From Chitinophaga pinensis (GTDB lineage Bacteria > Bacteroidota > Bacteroidia > Chitinophagales > Chitinophagaceae), in assembly GCF_007896845.1 (NCBI RefSeq), contig NZ_VOHS01000002.1, positions 310,001 through 374,000 on the forward strand: a stretch of DNA of 64,000 nt. The letters are read 5' to 3'. The notes under the pieces are model-generated. The model saw only the letters and a list, made by a program, of their open reading frames with translations. It was not told where the DNA came from and made no database searches. A program made the position numbers and the translations under genes. Shown here in pieces: positions 38,648 to 46,335 of the stretch; within the stretch, counting starts at the first letter, position 1, and each line of letters opens with the position of its first letter.

Positions 38648-39180
38648 TTATCCACACCGAACTTAGATTTCCTTTTCAATTCCCTCAAATCAGCCTCTTT
38701 TTTAGTGTAATGCTTTCTGTTATCCACATATCTGAGGGATAGCTGGTTATTTTAATGTCTGTTATATGTTGCAGATATTATCAGACGGCTGCCGGGGCGT
38801 GCTGACAGCTGTTTATTGTCAGGTTTTCTGCTTAGATCTGTGTCTGTGTTACGTGAAGGGCCCTTATCCACATATACTGAACAACAACATTTCTTTAGAC
38901 CTGATTCCCGGATGATAACCATCATTTTAAATAGAAAAGGGCTGATCTGACAGCTATTATCATTGCCTATTGTTATATTTTGTGCTTACACCTGTGTCTG
39001 TGTTACCTGACGGACCCTTATCCACATGTCCTGAACAGCAACATCTCCTTACACCTGATTCCCGGATGACAACCATCATTTTAAATAGAAAAGGGCTGCT
39101 CTGACAGCTATTATCATTGCTTATCTGTCAGAGTTTCTGCTTACATCTGTGTCTTTGTTACTGACGGGCCGTTATCCACA
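38648..39180 (+). other. cluster of five DnaA boxes: candidate replication origin
   Basis: The consensus DnaA box TTATCCACA occurs exactly, on the same strand, at 38648, 38720, 38864, 39018 and 39172, all in a 790-base stretch without genes. In the remaining 63 kb I find the same 9-mer about five times, always inside genes. Three of the boxes are in 154-bp tandem repeats that also carry an AT-rich segment around CATCATTTTAAAT, a possible unwinding site. Gene orientation is mostly minus to the left of about 32 kb and mostly plus to the right. dnaX is close by; dnaA is not in the window. An alternative is a DnaA-titrating locus. Confidence 0.6.
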
Positions 39181-39243
39181 TGTCCTGAACAGGAACATCA
39201 TCTGATTTCCGGATGACAACCATCATTTTAAATGGAAAAGGGG
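38824..39243. repeat. 154-bp tandem repeat, nearly three copies
   Basis: Three imperfect copies with a period of 154-155 bases; the third lacks about seven bases and is cut short. Shared landmarks are CTGTGTCT (38838, 38992, 39147), TTATCCACA (38864, 39018, 39172) and CATCATTTTAAAT (38920, 39074, 39221). No open frame crosses the array. Confidence 0.88.
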
Positions 39244-39305
39244 CGCTTTTTGACTGGAATTCTCCTAAACGGAACAATATATAACGAAGTCTTCTTTTCA
39301 CTTTC

Positions 39306-39338
39306 TTTTGAAAGTTCAAAAACATAGCATTACATTTG
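39306..39338 (+). promoter_or_regulatory. promoter and palindromic operator of the GbsR-like gene
   Basis: TTTTGAAAGTTCAAAA at 39306-39321 is a palindrome (7-bp arms around AG) that overlaps the minus-33 TTTG (39307-39310). TACATTTG at 39331-39338 is the minus-7 box with a 20-base spacer. A related site precedes the next gene, so the regulator probably binds both. Confidence 0.6.
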
Positions 39339-39362
39339 ATGTAAGAAAACGGAGGATTTTAC

Positions 39363-39869
39363 ATGAAATTGGCTGAAGCAAAAGCACAGTTTATACAAAG
39401 CTGGGGATCATTAGGCGCTCAATGGGGCATCAACCGCACCATGGCACAGATCCATGCCTTGCTCATGATCATGCCTGATCCGCTGAGTGCTGATGAGATC
39501 ATGGCGGAACTGAACATTTCAAGGGGCAATACCAATATGAATGTGCGGGAACTGATCAACTGGGGATTGGTAGATCGTGTATTGATTCCCGGTGAACGTA
39601 AAGAATATTTTACTGCGGAGAAAGACATCTGGAAGGTGGCGACAGAAATCGCCCGTGAAAGGAAGCGTCGCGAACTGGAGCCGATCATCAAAACCCTGAA
39701 TCAATTACAGGAAGTCGAGGGTGATGCAAAAGATAAACATGTAAAGGCTTTCAAAGATTCGATCCAGAATCTTAACAAGTTTGCTCACCAGACTGACCGA
39801 GCCATCAACTCCTTTGTAAAGGCAGAAGAAAGCTGGTTTTACGGTACACTGATGAAACTTTTTAAGTAA
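39363..39869 (+). CDS. GbsR/MarR-type transcriptional regulator
   Basis: A 168-residue protein with a winged helix-turn-helix: TMAQIHALLMIMPDPLSADE, recognition region ELNISRGNTNMNVRELINWG, wing LVDRVLIPGERKEYFTAEKD, then a helical dimerisation tail. This matches GbsR-like regulators. It has an unusually perfect Shine-Dalgarno site (GGAGG at 39351-39355, seven bases before ATG), rare in this phylum. Its promoter overlaps a palindrome that recurs before the following gene, so autoregulation is likely. The ligand is unknown. Confidence 0.88.
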   Translation: MKLAEAKAQFIQSWGSLGAQWGINRTMAQIHALLMIMPDPLSADEIMAELNISRGNTNMNVRELINWGLVDRVLIPGERKEYFTAEKDIWKVATEIARERKRRELEPIIKTLNQLQEVEGDAKDKHVKAFKDSIQNLNKFAHQTDRAINSFVKAEESWFYGTLMKLFK

Positions 39870-39898
39870 TATTTTTTTGCTTACATGTTTCAGTTTTT

Positions 39899-39916
39899 AT
39901 TGAAAGTTCGAAAATA
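39899..39916 (+). promoter_or_regulatory. second copy of the operator
   Basis: ATTGAAAGTTCGAAAATA shares TTGAAAGTTC and AAAA with the palindrome at 39306. It lies 18 bases before the ATG of the epimerase-like gene. One arm is imperfect. Confidence 0.5.
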
Positions 39917-39933
39917 ATATTAACCTGATTACC

Positions 39934-40878
39934 ATGAAAAATAAAAAAATCGTCATTGCAGCAGGAACCGGTTTTATCGGAACGGGCCTGATCGAATACT
40001 TTGGTAATGATAATGACATTGTGATATTGACCCGTCACCCGAAAAACGACACGCAGCGCATTACCTATGTACAGTGGGATGGTAAAACACTGGATACATG
40101 GTCCCGTTATCTGGAGCATGCAGATTTACTGATTAATCTGGCAGGGAAAAATGTCAATTGCCGTTATACAGAAGAGAACAAAAAAGAAATATTTGACAGC
40201 AGGACCAATGCTACTAAGGTATTGGGAGTGGCTATCCGTAGCTTACAGCATCCGCCGGCATTATGGATCAATGCGGGATCTGCCACGATCTACCGGCATG
40301 CAGAAGACAGACCAATGGACGAATTCACCGGTGAAATAGCGGATGATTTTTCCGTGCAGGTGTGTAAACGCTGGGAAGCTGCATTCAACGAAACCAAAAC
40401 ACCACACACCCGTAAGGCCATACTGCGTATAGCCATAACAATCGGGCATCAGGGAGGTGTGATGGTACCTTTTATGAACCTGATGAAATTCGGTCTTGGC
40501 GGTTATCAGGGAACTGGTCATCAGCAATTCAGCTGGGTGCATATCGATGATATCTGTGGCATGATAGAATGGCTGTATGAGCATCCGGAGCTGGATGGCA
40601 CGTTTAATTGCAGCGCCCCCCATCCTGTTACCAACAGGGAGTTTATGCGCGCATTGCGGAAAGCGGCCGGTCATTTTTTCGGTCTGCCAGCCTTCCCATG
40701 GATGCTAAGAATAGGTGCAAAAATCATCGGTACCGAGTCAGAGTTGCTGTTGAAAAGCCATTGGGTATTGCCAACACGGGCATTACAGGCGGGTTTTGTA
40801 TTCAGGTATCCTGAGCTTCAGCCTGCCATGAAACAAATTATCGGGAAACTGCCAAGGCGGCGGTATCACCTGATATAA
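39934..40878 (+). CDS. TIGR01777-type NAD-dependent epimerase/dehydratase-like protein
   Basis: A 314-residue short-chain dehydrogenase-like protein. The N-terminal dinucleotide loop reads IVIAAGTGFIGTGLIEYF, followed by ADLLINLAGKNVNCRYTEEN, KVLGVAIRSLQHPPALWINA and the C-terminal block FSWVHIDDICGMIEWLYEHP with FNCSAPHPVTNREFM, all features of the TIGR01777 family (YfcH/SDR39U1). The usual catalytic Tyr/Lys pair is not well kept in this family and the substrate is unknown. It is probably controlled by the GbsR-like regulator upstream. Confidence 0.88.
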   Translation: MKNKKIVIAAGTGFIGTGLIEYFGNDNDIVILTRHPKNDTQRITYVQWDGKTLDTWSRYLEHADLLINLAGKNVNCRYTEENKKEIFDSRTNATKVLGVAIRSLQHPPALWINAGSATIYRHAEDRPMDEFTGEIADDFSVQVCKRWEAAFNETKTPHTRKAILRIAITIGHQGGVMVPFMNLMKFGLGGYQGTGHQQFSWVHIDDICGMIEWLYEHPELDGTFNCSAPHPVTNREFMRALRKAAGHFFGLPAFPWMLRIGAKIIGTESELLLKSHWVLPTRALQAGFVFRYPELQPAMKQIIGKLPRRRYHLI

Positions 40879-40913
40879 ATGAGGATGGTTTAATGTTTGC
40901 TCTTATATAGGAA

Positions 40914-40945
40914 GCACCTGCCGGTGTTTATACGCTGGTAGGTGC
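40914..40945 (+). terminator. hairpin between epimerase and CoA-binding genes
   Basis: A 9-bp stem (GCACCT/AGGTGC, a G-T pair, CC/GG) followed by ATTTAAATCTT. It may end the first transcript. Confidence 0.6.
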
Positions 40946-40962
40946 ATTTAAATCTTAATATT

Positions 40963-41331
40963 ATGAGCGATAAGAAACTTACGGTTGTATTAGGCGCCTC
41001 TCCCAATCCGGAAAGATATAGCTATCTGGCTGTATCCAGACTGACAGCGAAAGGACATCCTGTGCTGGCGATCGGAAACCGGGAAGCGCTGATAGGCGCA
41101 ACGCCTGTTACGAAAGAACACCCGGTAGTACCTGATGTGGATACTGTTACTCTATATATGAATCCTGTACTACAGCGGGAATACTACGATTACATTTTGG
41201 AATTGCACCCCAGACGCATCATTTTCAATCCGGGTACCGAGAATGACGAATTGGCCACGCTGGCTACCAGTAAGGGTATTGAGCCCGTGGAAGCGTGTAC
41301 ACTCGTGTTACTGAGCACCGGTCAATATTAA
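40963..41331 (+). CDS. CoA-binding domain protein (YccU-like)
   Basis: A 122-residue Rossmann-fold protein of the CoA_binding_2 family: VVLGASPNPERYSYLAVSRL, a middle VPDVDTVTLYMNPVLQREYY and RRIIFNPGTENDELATLATS. Related to the CoA-binding part of succinyl-CoA synthetase but lacking its catalytic parts. Role unknown. I use the ATG at 40963 rather than one seven codons earlier that lies inside the preceding hairpin. Confidence 0.85.
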   Translation: MSDKKLTVVLGASPNPERYSYLAVSRLTAKGHPVLAIGNREALIGATPVTKEHPVVPDVDTVTLYMNPVLQREYYDYILELHPRRIIFNPGTENDELATLATSKGIEPVEACTLVLLSTGQY

Positions 41332-41348
41332 TTCAAAGTAAACTTACT

Positions 41349-41383
41349 GCAGTTGAAGGCTGTCCTACATGGTCTTCAACTGC
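41349..41383 (+). terminator. intrinsic terminator
   Basis: A 10-bp perfect stem GCAGTTGAAG/CTTCAACTGC with a 15-base loop, followed by TCTTTTCC. Confidence 0.75.
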
Positions 41384-41610
41384 TCTTTTCCTCCCCTTCT
41401 TCCCTCTTTGACAGCGCATTTCCCCCTGCTTACTGCATTTCCCTGTCCGTAGCTCCCATTAATTCTCCGTAGCTGTTACCTGAATCATGAGTTATTTTTT
41501 GTAAATTACTTATACAATAAGTTCCCCCGCCAGCAAGGATTTAATACGACAGACCGGCTATTGTATTGTTTTAACGACCACGCCTATTCACTCTAATCAT
41601 ATATATTATC

Positions 41611-42084
41611 ATGAAATGGAGAAGATTCAACGGCGAACCGATTCAACTGCCCATTAAGGAAGAAGTGCGCCAGGCAATTATCCGGGAAACCGGCAAGGGC
41701 TTTCACTTAAAAGTATGCATAGGTACAGATTCACAGGTAAAAGGTCTGGAAACAGAATTTGCTACTGTGATCGTTTTTCTGCGTGAAGGGCATGGAGGTT
41801 TCATGTTTATCCACAATGAAAAAACGCGTGATGCTTACTCCATCAAAGAGCGTATGCTCATTGAAGTGGCCAAGAGTATTGAAATTGCCTACGAGCTTTG
41901 TGACATGTTTACGGACTACGATGTAGACATGGAAGTGCATGCTGACATCAACACAAATCCTCAGTTCAAGAGTAACCTCGCGCTGCGTGAAGCAATGGGT
42001 TATATACTGGGAATGGGATTTGCCTTCAAAGCCAAACCGGATGCTTTTGCGAGCAGCTGTTGTGCGGATAAGGTGGTGAATTAA
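41611..42084 (+). CDS. YkuK-like RNase H fold protein (DUF458)
   Basis: A 157-residue protein. LKVCIGTDSQV, the middle TEFATVIVFL and the late block MEVHADINTNPQFKSN followed by LREAMGYILGMGFAFKAKPD match the DUF458 family, which is related to RNase H-like nucleases. Acidic residues in GTDSQ and HADIN are candidates for metal binding. The cellular role is not established. Single-gene transcript. Confidence 0.85.
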   Translation: MKWRRFNGEPIQLPIKEEVRQAIIRETGKGFHLKVCIGTDSQVKGLETEFATVIVFLREGHGGFMFIHNEKTRDAYSIKERMLIEVAKSIEIAYELCDMFTDYDVDMEVHADINTNPQFKSNLALREAMGYILGMGFAFKAKPDAFASSCCADKVVN

Positions 42085-42222
42085 GCAACAGGCAGTTATC
42101 ATTTATTCCACGCTTGCTGGATGCGCCCGCCGCCTCCAACAGGGAATTTTCCCCCTAATTTTCTGATTTCTCGTTTTTTTTCCCTAAATTATATCCAGTA
42201 TATTATTGAATACCTGTCCAAC

Positions 42223-42633
42223 ATGCGTACCTACACAACTGTCATACTACTGCTAGTATTAGTGCTTGCCAATTCCGCGTGCAAAAAAGAAACTATTACA
42301 GAGAACTCCTCCCAGAAATTACAGGGCAGCTGGAGATTACTTTATTCAAAATCAGCCAGCGGAGCTGACCAGGTCAGAGAAGACAGCAGCAGTCTTACCA
42401 TCCTCAAGTTTGATGGCAACAACATGTTGCGTTATAAACACGACAGCCTTATTTCCCGGGAAACTTTCCTGATGGCGCTGAAAAGCGATCACCAACCTTA
42501 CCTCGTGGCAGACAGCGATCCCTGGAATCCAAAAATCTTCAGTTGCACCATTAGTGGCAATGATACATTATCCCTGTTATCTGTACATTCCAATGTACAT
42601 ATCGGTCAGATATATGTGAGAGTAAGGCCATGA
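42223..42633 (+). CDS. lipocalin-like lipoprotein
   Basis: A 136-residue protein with signal peptide and lipobox LVLANSAC (Cys at residue 19). The segments QKLQGSWRLLYSKSASGADQ and SLTILKFDGNNMLRYKHDS are typical of small lipocalin-like domain lipoproteins abundant in Bacteroidota. Function unknown. It converges on engB with 16 bases between stops. The Met at 42223 opens the signal peptide. Confidence 0.8.
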   Translation: MRTYTTVILLLVLVLANSACKKETITENSSQKLQGSWRLLYSKSASGADQVREDSSSLTILKFDGNNMLRYKHDSLISRETFLMALKSDHQPYLVADSDPWNPKIFSCTISGNDTLSLLSVHSNVHIGQIYVRVRP

Positions 42634-42649
42634 GCTCAGGCGGCTCAGG

Positions 42650-43258
42650 TTATGCAATCGTCTTGTACTGCACATTATTTTCGTCAATAAATGACAGAAT
42701 GGCGTCTCTGCCCATCTTCTTTACTGTGCTGGTCACAAAGTGAGCCGGCAGGAATTCCCATGTTTCCCGCAGCTTATTCAGGAATGCCTTGATGTTACGG
42801 CTGGTTTCCGCCTGTGTGCTTTTATCTGCCTTGGTAAATACCAGAGCAAAAGGAATCTGCCATTCGCCCAGCTGGTTCACAAAATCAATATCCAGCTTCT
42901 GCGGCGTATGACGGCTATCTATCAGTACAAATATATTTACCAGATTTTCACGCTTACGGAGGTAGTTTTCGATCATCTGTTCCCATGATCTGCGCTGAGA
43001 CTGACTCACCTTTGCAAAACCATAACCCGGCAGATCGACCAGATACCATGCCTGATTAATCAGGAAATGGTTGATCAGCTGCGTTTTACCAGGTGTGCCG
43101 GACGTCTTGGCCAGCTTTTCATTGTTCGCCAGCATATTGATCAGGGAAGATTTGCCTACGTTGGAACGGCCGATAAAGGCATATTCCGGAAGGTTCGGAG
43201 TAGGACATTTCTGCCAGTCAACATTACTGATAAGATATTCTGCGCTCTTGATGATCAT
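42650..43258 (-). CDS. engB: ribosome biogenesis GTPase EngB/YsxC
   Basis: A 202-residue GTPase needed for assembly of the large ribosomal subunit. The G motifs are all present: G1 GRSNVGKSSLINML, G2 TSGTPGKTQLIN, G3 VDLPGYGFAKV, G4 VFTKADKS and G5 VTSTVKKMG. Divergent from menG. Confidence 0.95.
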   Translation of the reverse strand: MIIKSAEYLISNVDWQKCPTPNLPEYAFIGRSNVGKSSLINMLANNEKLAKTSGTPGKTQLINHFLINQAWYLVDLPGYGFAKVSQSQRRSWEQMIENYLRKRENLVNIFVLIDSRHTPQKLDIDFVNQLGEWQIPFALVFTKADKSTQAETSRNIKAFLNKLRETWEFLPAHFVTSTVKKMGRDAILSFIDENNVQYKTIA

Positions 43259-43364
43259 AATATTTCAATCGATAGTCAATGACCATAAGATCATTGAGGT
43301 TTAGCGCAAAGTTCATGAAAATTTAGTTATTGCCCGCATTTCTCTGTTTCTACCTATTTTCTCC

Positions 43365-43372
43365 TAACTTTG
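43365..43372 (+). promoter_or_regulatory. minus-7 box TAACTTTG for menG
   Basis: TAACTTTG ends six bases before the menG ATG at 43379, so the mRNA should be leaderless or nearly so. Confidence 0.55.
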
Positions 43373-43378
43373 CGCCCT

Positions 43379-44113
43379 ATGTCAGATAAGAAGATTGTAC
43401 CGTTTGCCACATCAGAACTCAGCAAGAAAGAACAGGTAGCGACCATGTTCAACGACATCGCACACCGTTATGACTTTCTCAACCATTTCATGTCTTTAGG
43501 CATTGATATTCAATGGCGTAAAAAAGCTTTAAAACAGCTGAAGACGTTACAGCCGAAAAAGATGCTGGATGTGGCAACAGGTACAGGGGACTTTGCCATT
43601 ATGGCTAATAAAATGTTACGTCCCGATTCTATTACCGGCATTGACATTTCTGAGGGAATGCTCTCCCATGGCCGTGAGAAGATCAATAAACTGGGTCTGA
43701 ACGACAAAATTACCTTACAGCTGGGCGACAGTGAGACAATAAGTTTTCCAGATCAGGCGTTTGATGCAATAACGGTAGCATACGGTGTGCGCAACTTTGA
43801 GCATCTGGAAAAGGGACTGTCAGAAATGTTGCGTGTACTTAAACCGGGTGGAAAACTGGTGATACTCGAATTTTCTAATCCAACAGTTTTCCCTGTTAAA
43901 CAATTATATAATTTATATTTTCGTTATATTACACCATTGATCGGGAAATGGATCGCTAAGAGTCAGGCAGCATATACATATCTGCCGGAATCCGTAAAGG
44001 CGTTTCCACAAGGTCAGGAAATGTGTAATATTTTAACTAATACCGGTTTCCAGGCAGTAACATGCAAAAAACTCACATTCGGCATCAGCTCTATTTATTG
44101 CGCGTCCCGCTAG
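43379..44113 (+). CDS. menG: demethylmenaquinone methyltransferase
   Basis: A 244-residue class I methyltransferase of the UbiE/MenG family that makes menaquinone, the main respiratory quinone of Bacteroidota. Signature parts are FNDIAHRYDFLNHFMSLGID near the N-terminus, the SAM loop MLDVATGTGDFAIMA, ITGIDISEGML, VAYGVRNFEHLEKGLSEMLR and LKPGGKLVILEFS. Its last 52 bases overlap the porT-like gene in another frame, so the two are tightly coupled. Confidence 0.95.
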   Translation: MSDKKIVPFATSELSKKEQVATMFNDIAHRYDFLNHFMSLGIDIQWRKKALKQLKTLQPKKMLDVATGTGDFAIMANKMLRPDSITGIDISEGMLSHGREKINKLGLNDKITLQLGDSETISFPDQAFDAITVAYGVRNFEHLEKGLSEMLRVLKPGGKLVILEFSNPTVFPVKQLYNLYFRYITPLIGKWIAKSQAAYTYLPESVKAFPQGQEMCNILTNTGFQAVTCKKLTFGISSIYCASR

Positions 44114-44787
44114 TACTTCTGATTATCCTATGGAATATGGCCGGCGCGAAAGCGCAGACCACCATGTACATGGAAGAACATGATGCCAAGCCCTATTACT
44201 TCGGTATCACACTGGCCGCCAATAACTCCAATTTTAAATTGCTTCAGGATGAGATCTTCCTTAAACAGGATTCCATCATGGTAGCTGAACCTCTGAAGAC
44301 CTTCGGATTCAATCTGGGTCTGCTGGGTAACCTGCGTCTGAGTGAGTACTTTGACCTTCGCTTCAATCCGCAGTTATTATTCGCCTCCAAGAATCTCTAC
44401 TATAAAGAAAACTACCCGCAAAGGGAAACCACCAAAAACATTGAATCCATTCTGCTGAGCTTTCCGCTGCAGATAAAATTCAAATCTGACCGTATCGGCA
44501 ATATGCGCGTGTATACGATCGGCGGTCTGAAGTATGACTATGACCTGGCCTCTAATGCCCGTACCCGTCGTGCAGAAGATCTGGTTAAGATCAGAAAAAG
44601 CGATTTTGGTTATGAATTCGGCGCGGGATTCGAATTTTATTTCCCCAGCTTTATCTTCTCTCCGGAGTTTAAGATCAGCAATGGTATCGGCAATGTACAC
44701 GTAAAAGATGAACACCTCCGATACTCTAATGTGATCGATAAACTACAGTCTCATATGATCGTATTCTCCATTCATCTGGAAGGTTGA
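44062..44787 (+). CDS. porT: PorT-like outer membrane beta-barrel protein
   Basis: A 241-residue protein with a signal peptide (VPLVLLIILWNMAGAKA) and a beta-barrel pattern (FGFNLGLLGNLRLSEYFDLR; SPEFKISNGIGNVHVKDE; a C-terminal MIVFSIHLEG). PorT is a component needed for type IX secretion. From memory, a ubiE-type gene directly before porT/sprT is a recurring order in gliding Bacteroidota, which strengthens the call. The overlap with menG is 52 bases. Confidence 0.82.
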   Translation: MQKTHIRHQLYLLRVPLVLLIILWNMAGAKAQTTMYMEEHDAKPYYFGITLAANNSNFKLLQDEIFLKQDSIMVAEPLKTFGFNLGLLGNLRLSEYFDLRFNPQLLFASKNLYYKENYPQRETTKNIESILLSFPLQIKFKSDRIGNMRVYTIGGLKYDYDLASNARTRRAEDLVKIRKSDFGYEFGAGFEFYFPSFIFSPEFKISNGIGNVHVKDEHLRYSNVIDKLQSHMIVFSIHLEG

Positions 44788-44794
44788 TTTCTCC

Positions 44795-44802
44795 TATCTT
44801 TG
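44795..44802 (+). promoter_or_regulatory. minus-7 box TATCTTTG for pyrC
   Basis: TATCTTTG, then CGGC, then the pyrC ATG. It lies just after the porT stop (44787), so pyrC has its own leaderless start. Confidence 0.55.
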
Positions 44803-44806
44803 CGGC

Positions 44807-46153
44807 ATGCAAAACTACTTAATCCGCAATATATCAGTGGTCAACGAAGGAACCACCACTGTTCAGGACGTATATATACAGGATGGCCGTATCGCTAAGA
44901 TAGCTCCGCAGATCAATGTCAGCGGTCAGTACACCGAGATCAACGGGGAAGGTAAACACCTGTTGCCCGGTGTAATTGATGACCAGGTGCATTTCCGCGA
45001 ACCTGGCCTTACGCACAAAGCAACCATCTATACAGAAGCACGCGCAGCTGTTGCGGGTGGTACCACCACTTTTATGGAAATGCCGAATACCAATCCGGCA
45101 GCACTTACACAGGAAATACTGGAAGATAAATACAAGATTGCCGCTCAGCATTCCCTCGCAAACTACTCTTTCTTCATGGGCGTTTCCAATGACAATGTGG
45201 ATGAAGTACTGAGAACCAATGAGCGGAAGAATGACATCTGTGGTGTTAAAATATTCATGGGATCTTCTACCGGCAACATGCTCGTAGATAACTACATTAC
45301 CCTGGAACGTATCTTCTCCGGCAGTGAACTGCTGATCGCTACCCACTGTGAAGACGAGAAGATCGTAAAGGCCAACATGGAGAAATACAAACAGGAAGTA
45401 GGACCTGATAAACTCACCGCAGAATATCACCCTATCATCCGTAATGAGGAAGCCTGCTTTGAATCTTCCCTGACGGCTATCCAGTTTGCAAAAAAATTCA
45501 ACTCAAGACTGCATATCCTGCATATCACCACCGAGCGTGAATTACAGCTGTTCAGCAATATGCTGCCACTGGCAGAAAAACGCATCACCTCAGAAGTCTG
45601 CGTACATCACCTCCACTTCTCCGCGGATGATTATGCCAAATACGGCAACCTGATCAAATGTAACCCTGCTATTAAAGCAGTACACAACAAACAGGCACTA
45701 TGGAAAGGCCTGCTGGATGACAGACTGGATATCATTGCAACCGACCACGCACCTCATACCTGGGAAGAAAAACACCAGCCTTATCTGCAGGCACCATCAG
45801 GTGTTCCATTGGTACAACATAGCTTACTGCTGATGCTGGAACATGTTTCCCTCGGCAATATCACTCTCGAAAAAGTGGTGGAAAAGATGTGTCATGCACC
45901 AGCTATCTGTTTCCAGATCAAAGAAAGAGGTTATCTGCGTGAAGGCTACCACGCTGACTGTGTGATCGTCGATCTGCAACAGGCAACCATGGTAGATAAA
46001 AAGAACGTCTACTACAAATGTGGCTGGTCTCCATTTGAAGAACACACCTTCCCGGCAGCCGTGACACATACATTTGTAAGTGGTCACCTCGCTTATGAAA
46101 ATGGTCAGTTCAACGAATCAGTAACAGGACAAAGATTGCAGTTCAGCCGCTAG
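44807..46153 (+). CDS. pyrC: dihydroorotase
   Basis: A 448-residue amidohydrolase that closes carbamoyl-aspartate to dihydroorotate in pyrimidine synthesis. It has LLPGVIDDQVHFREPGLTHK (metal ligands in HF), GGTTTFMEMPNTNP, ATHCEDE, LHILHITTERE and ATDHAPHTWEEK with the catalytic Asp. The class is the type I-like dihydroorotase (longer form) found in Bacteroidota. It is followed by a 30-bp perfect palindrome. Confidence 0.95.
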   Translation: MQNYLIRNISVVNEGTTTVQDVYIQDGRIAKIAPQINVSGQYTEINGEGKHLLPGVIDDQVHFREPGLTHKATIYTEARAAVAGGTTTFMEMPNTNPAALTQEILEDKYKIAAQHSLANYSFFMGVSNDNVDEVLRTNERKNDICGVKIFMGSSTGNMLVDNYITLERIFSGSELLIATHCEDEKIVKANMEKYKQEVGPDKLTAEYHPIIRNEEACFESSLTAIQFAKKFNSRLHILHITTERELQLFSNMLPLAEKRITSEVCVHHLHFSADDYAKYGNLIKCNPAIKAVHNKQALWKGLLDDRLDIIATDHAPHTWEEKHQPYLQAPSGVPLVQHSLLLMLEHVSLGNITLEKVVEKMCHAPAICFQIKERGYLREGYHADCVIVDLQQATMVDKKNVYYKCGWSPFEEHTFPAAVTHTFVSGHLAYENGQFNESVTGQRLQFSR

Positions 46154-46159
46154 TGCTGC

Positions 46160-46221
46160 GCGACATAAAAGGAAAATGCTCTTATCTGTTGACAGATAAG
46201 AGCATTTTCCTTTTATGTCGC
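46160..46221. terminator. 30-bp perfect palindrome after pyrC
   Basis: The 30 bases 46160-46189 are exactly complementary to 46192-46221, with TG between. It starts seven bases after the pyrC stop and is followed by TTTTACTTTT. The arms are about three times longer than in an ordinary terminator. Confidence 0.85.
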
Positions 46222-46335
46222 TTTTACTTTTATGGAAATACGCATGGTCTGCATCTCTAATATTAATCGGAACGATGCGCGCATGATACCAACGTTTCTT
46301 TCTATTATACGTATATTCACTAAAAATACCTGTGC

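Noticed and set aside
38824-39243. The 154-bp array as coding repeats or a CRISPR
   Set aside because: No frame is open across the units, the period is not a multiple of three, and the unit is far too long for CRISPR; DnaA boxes explain it better.
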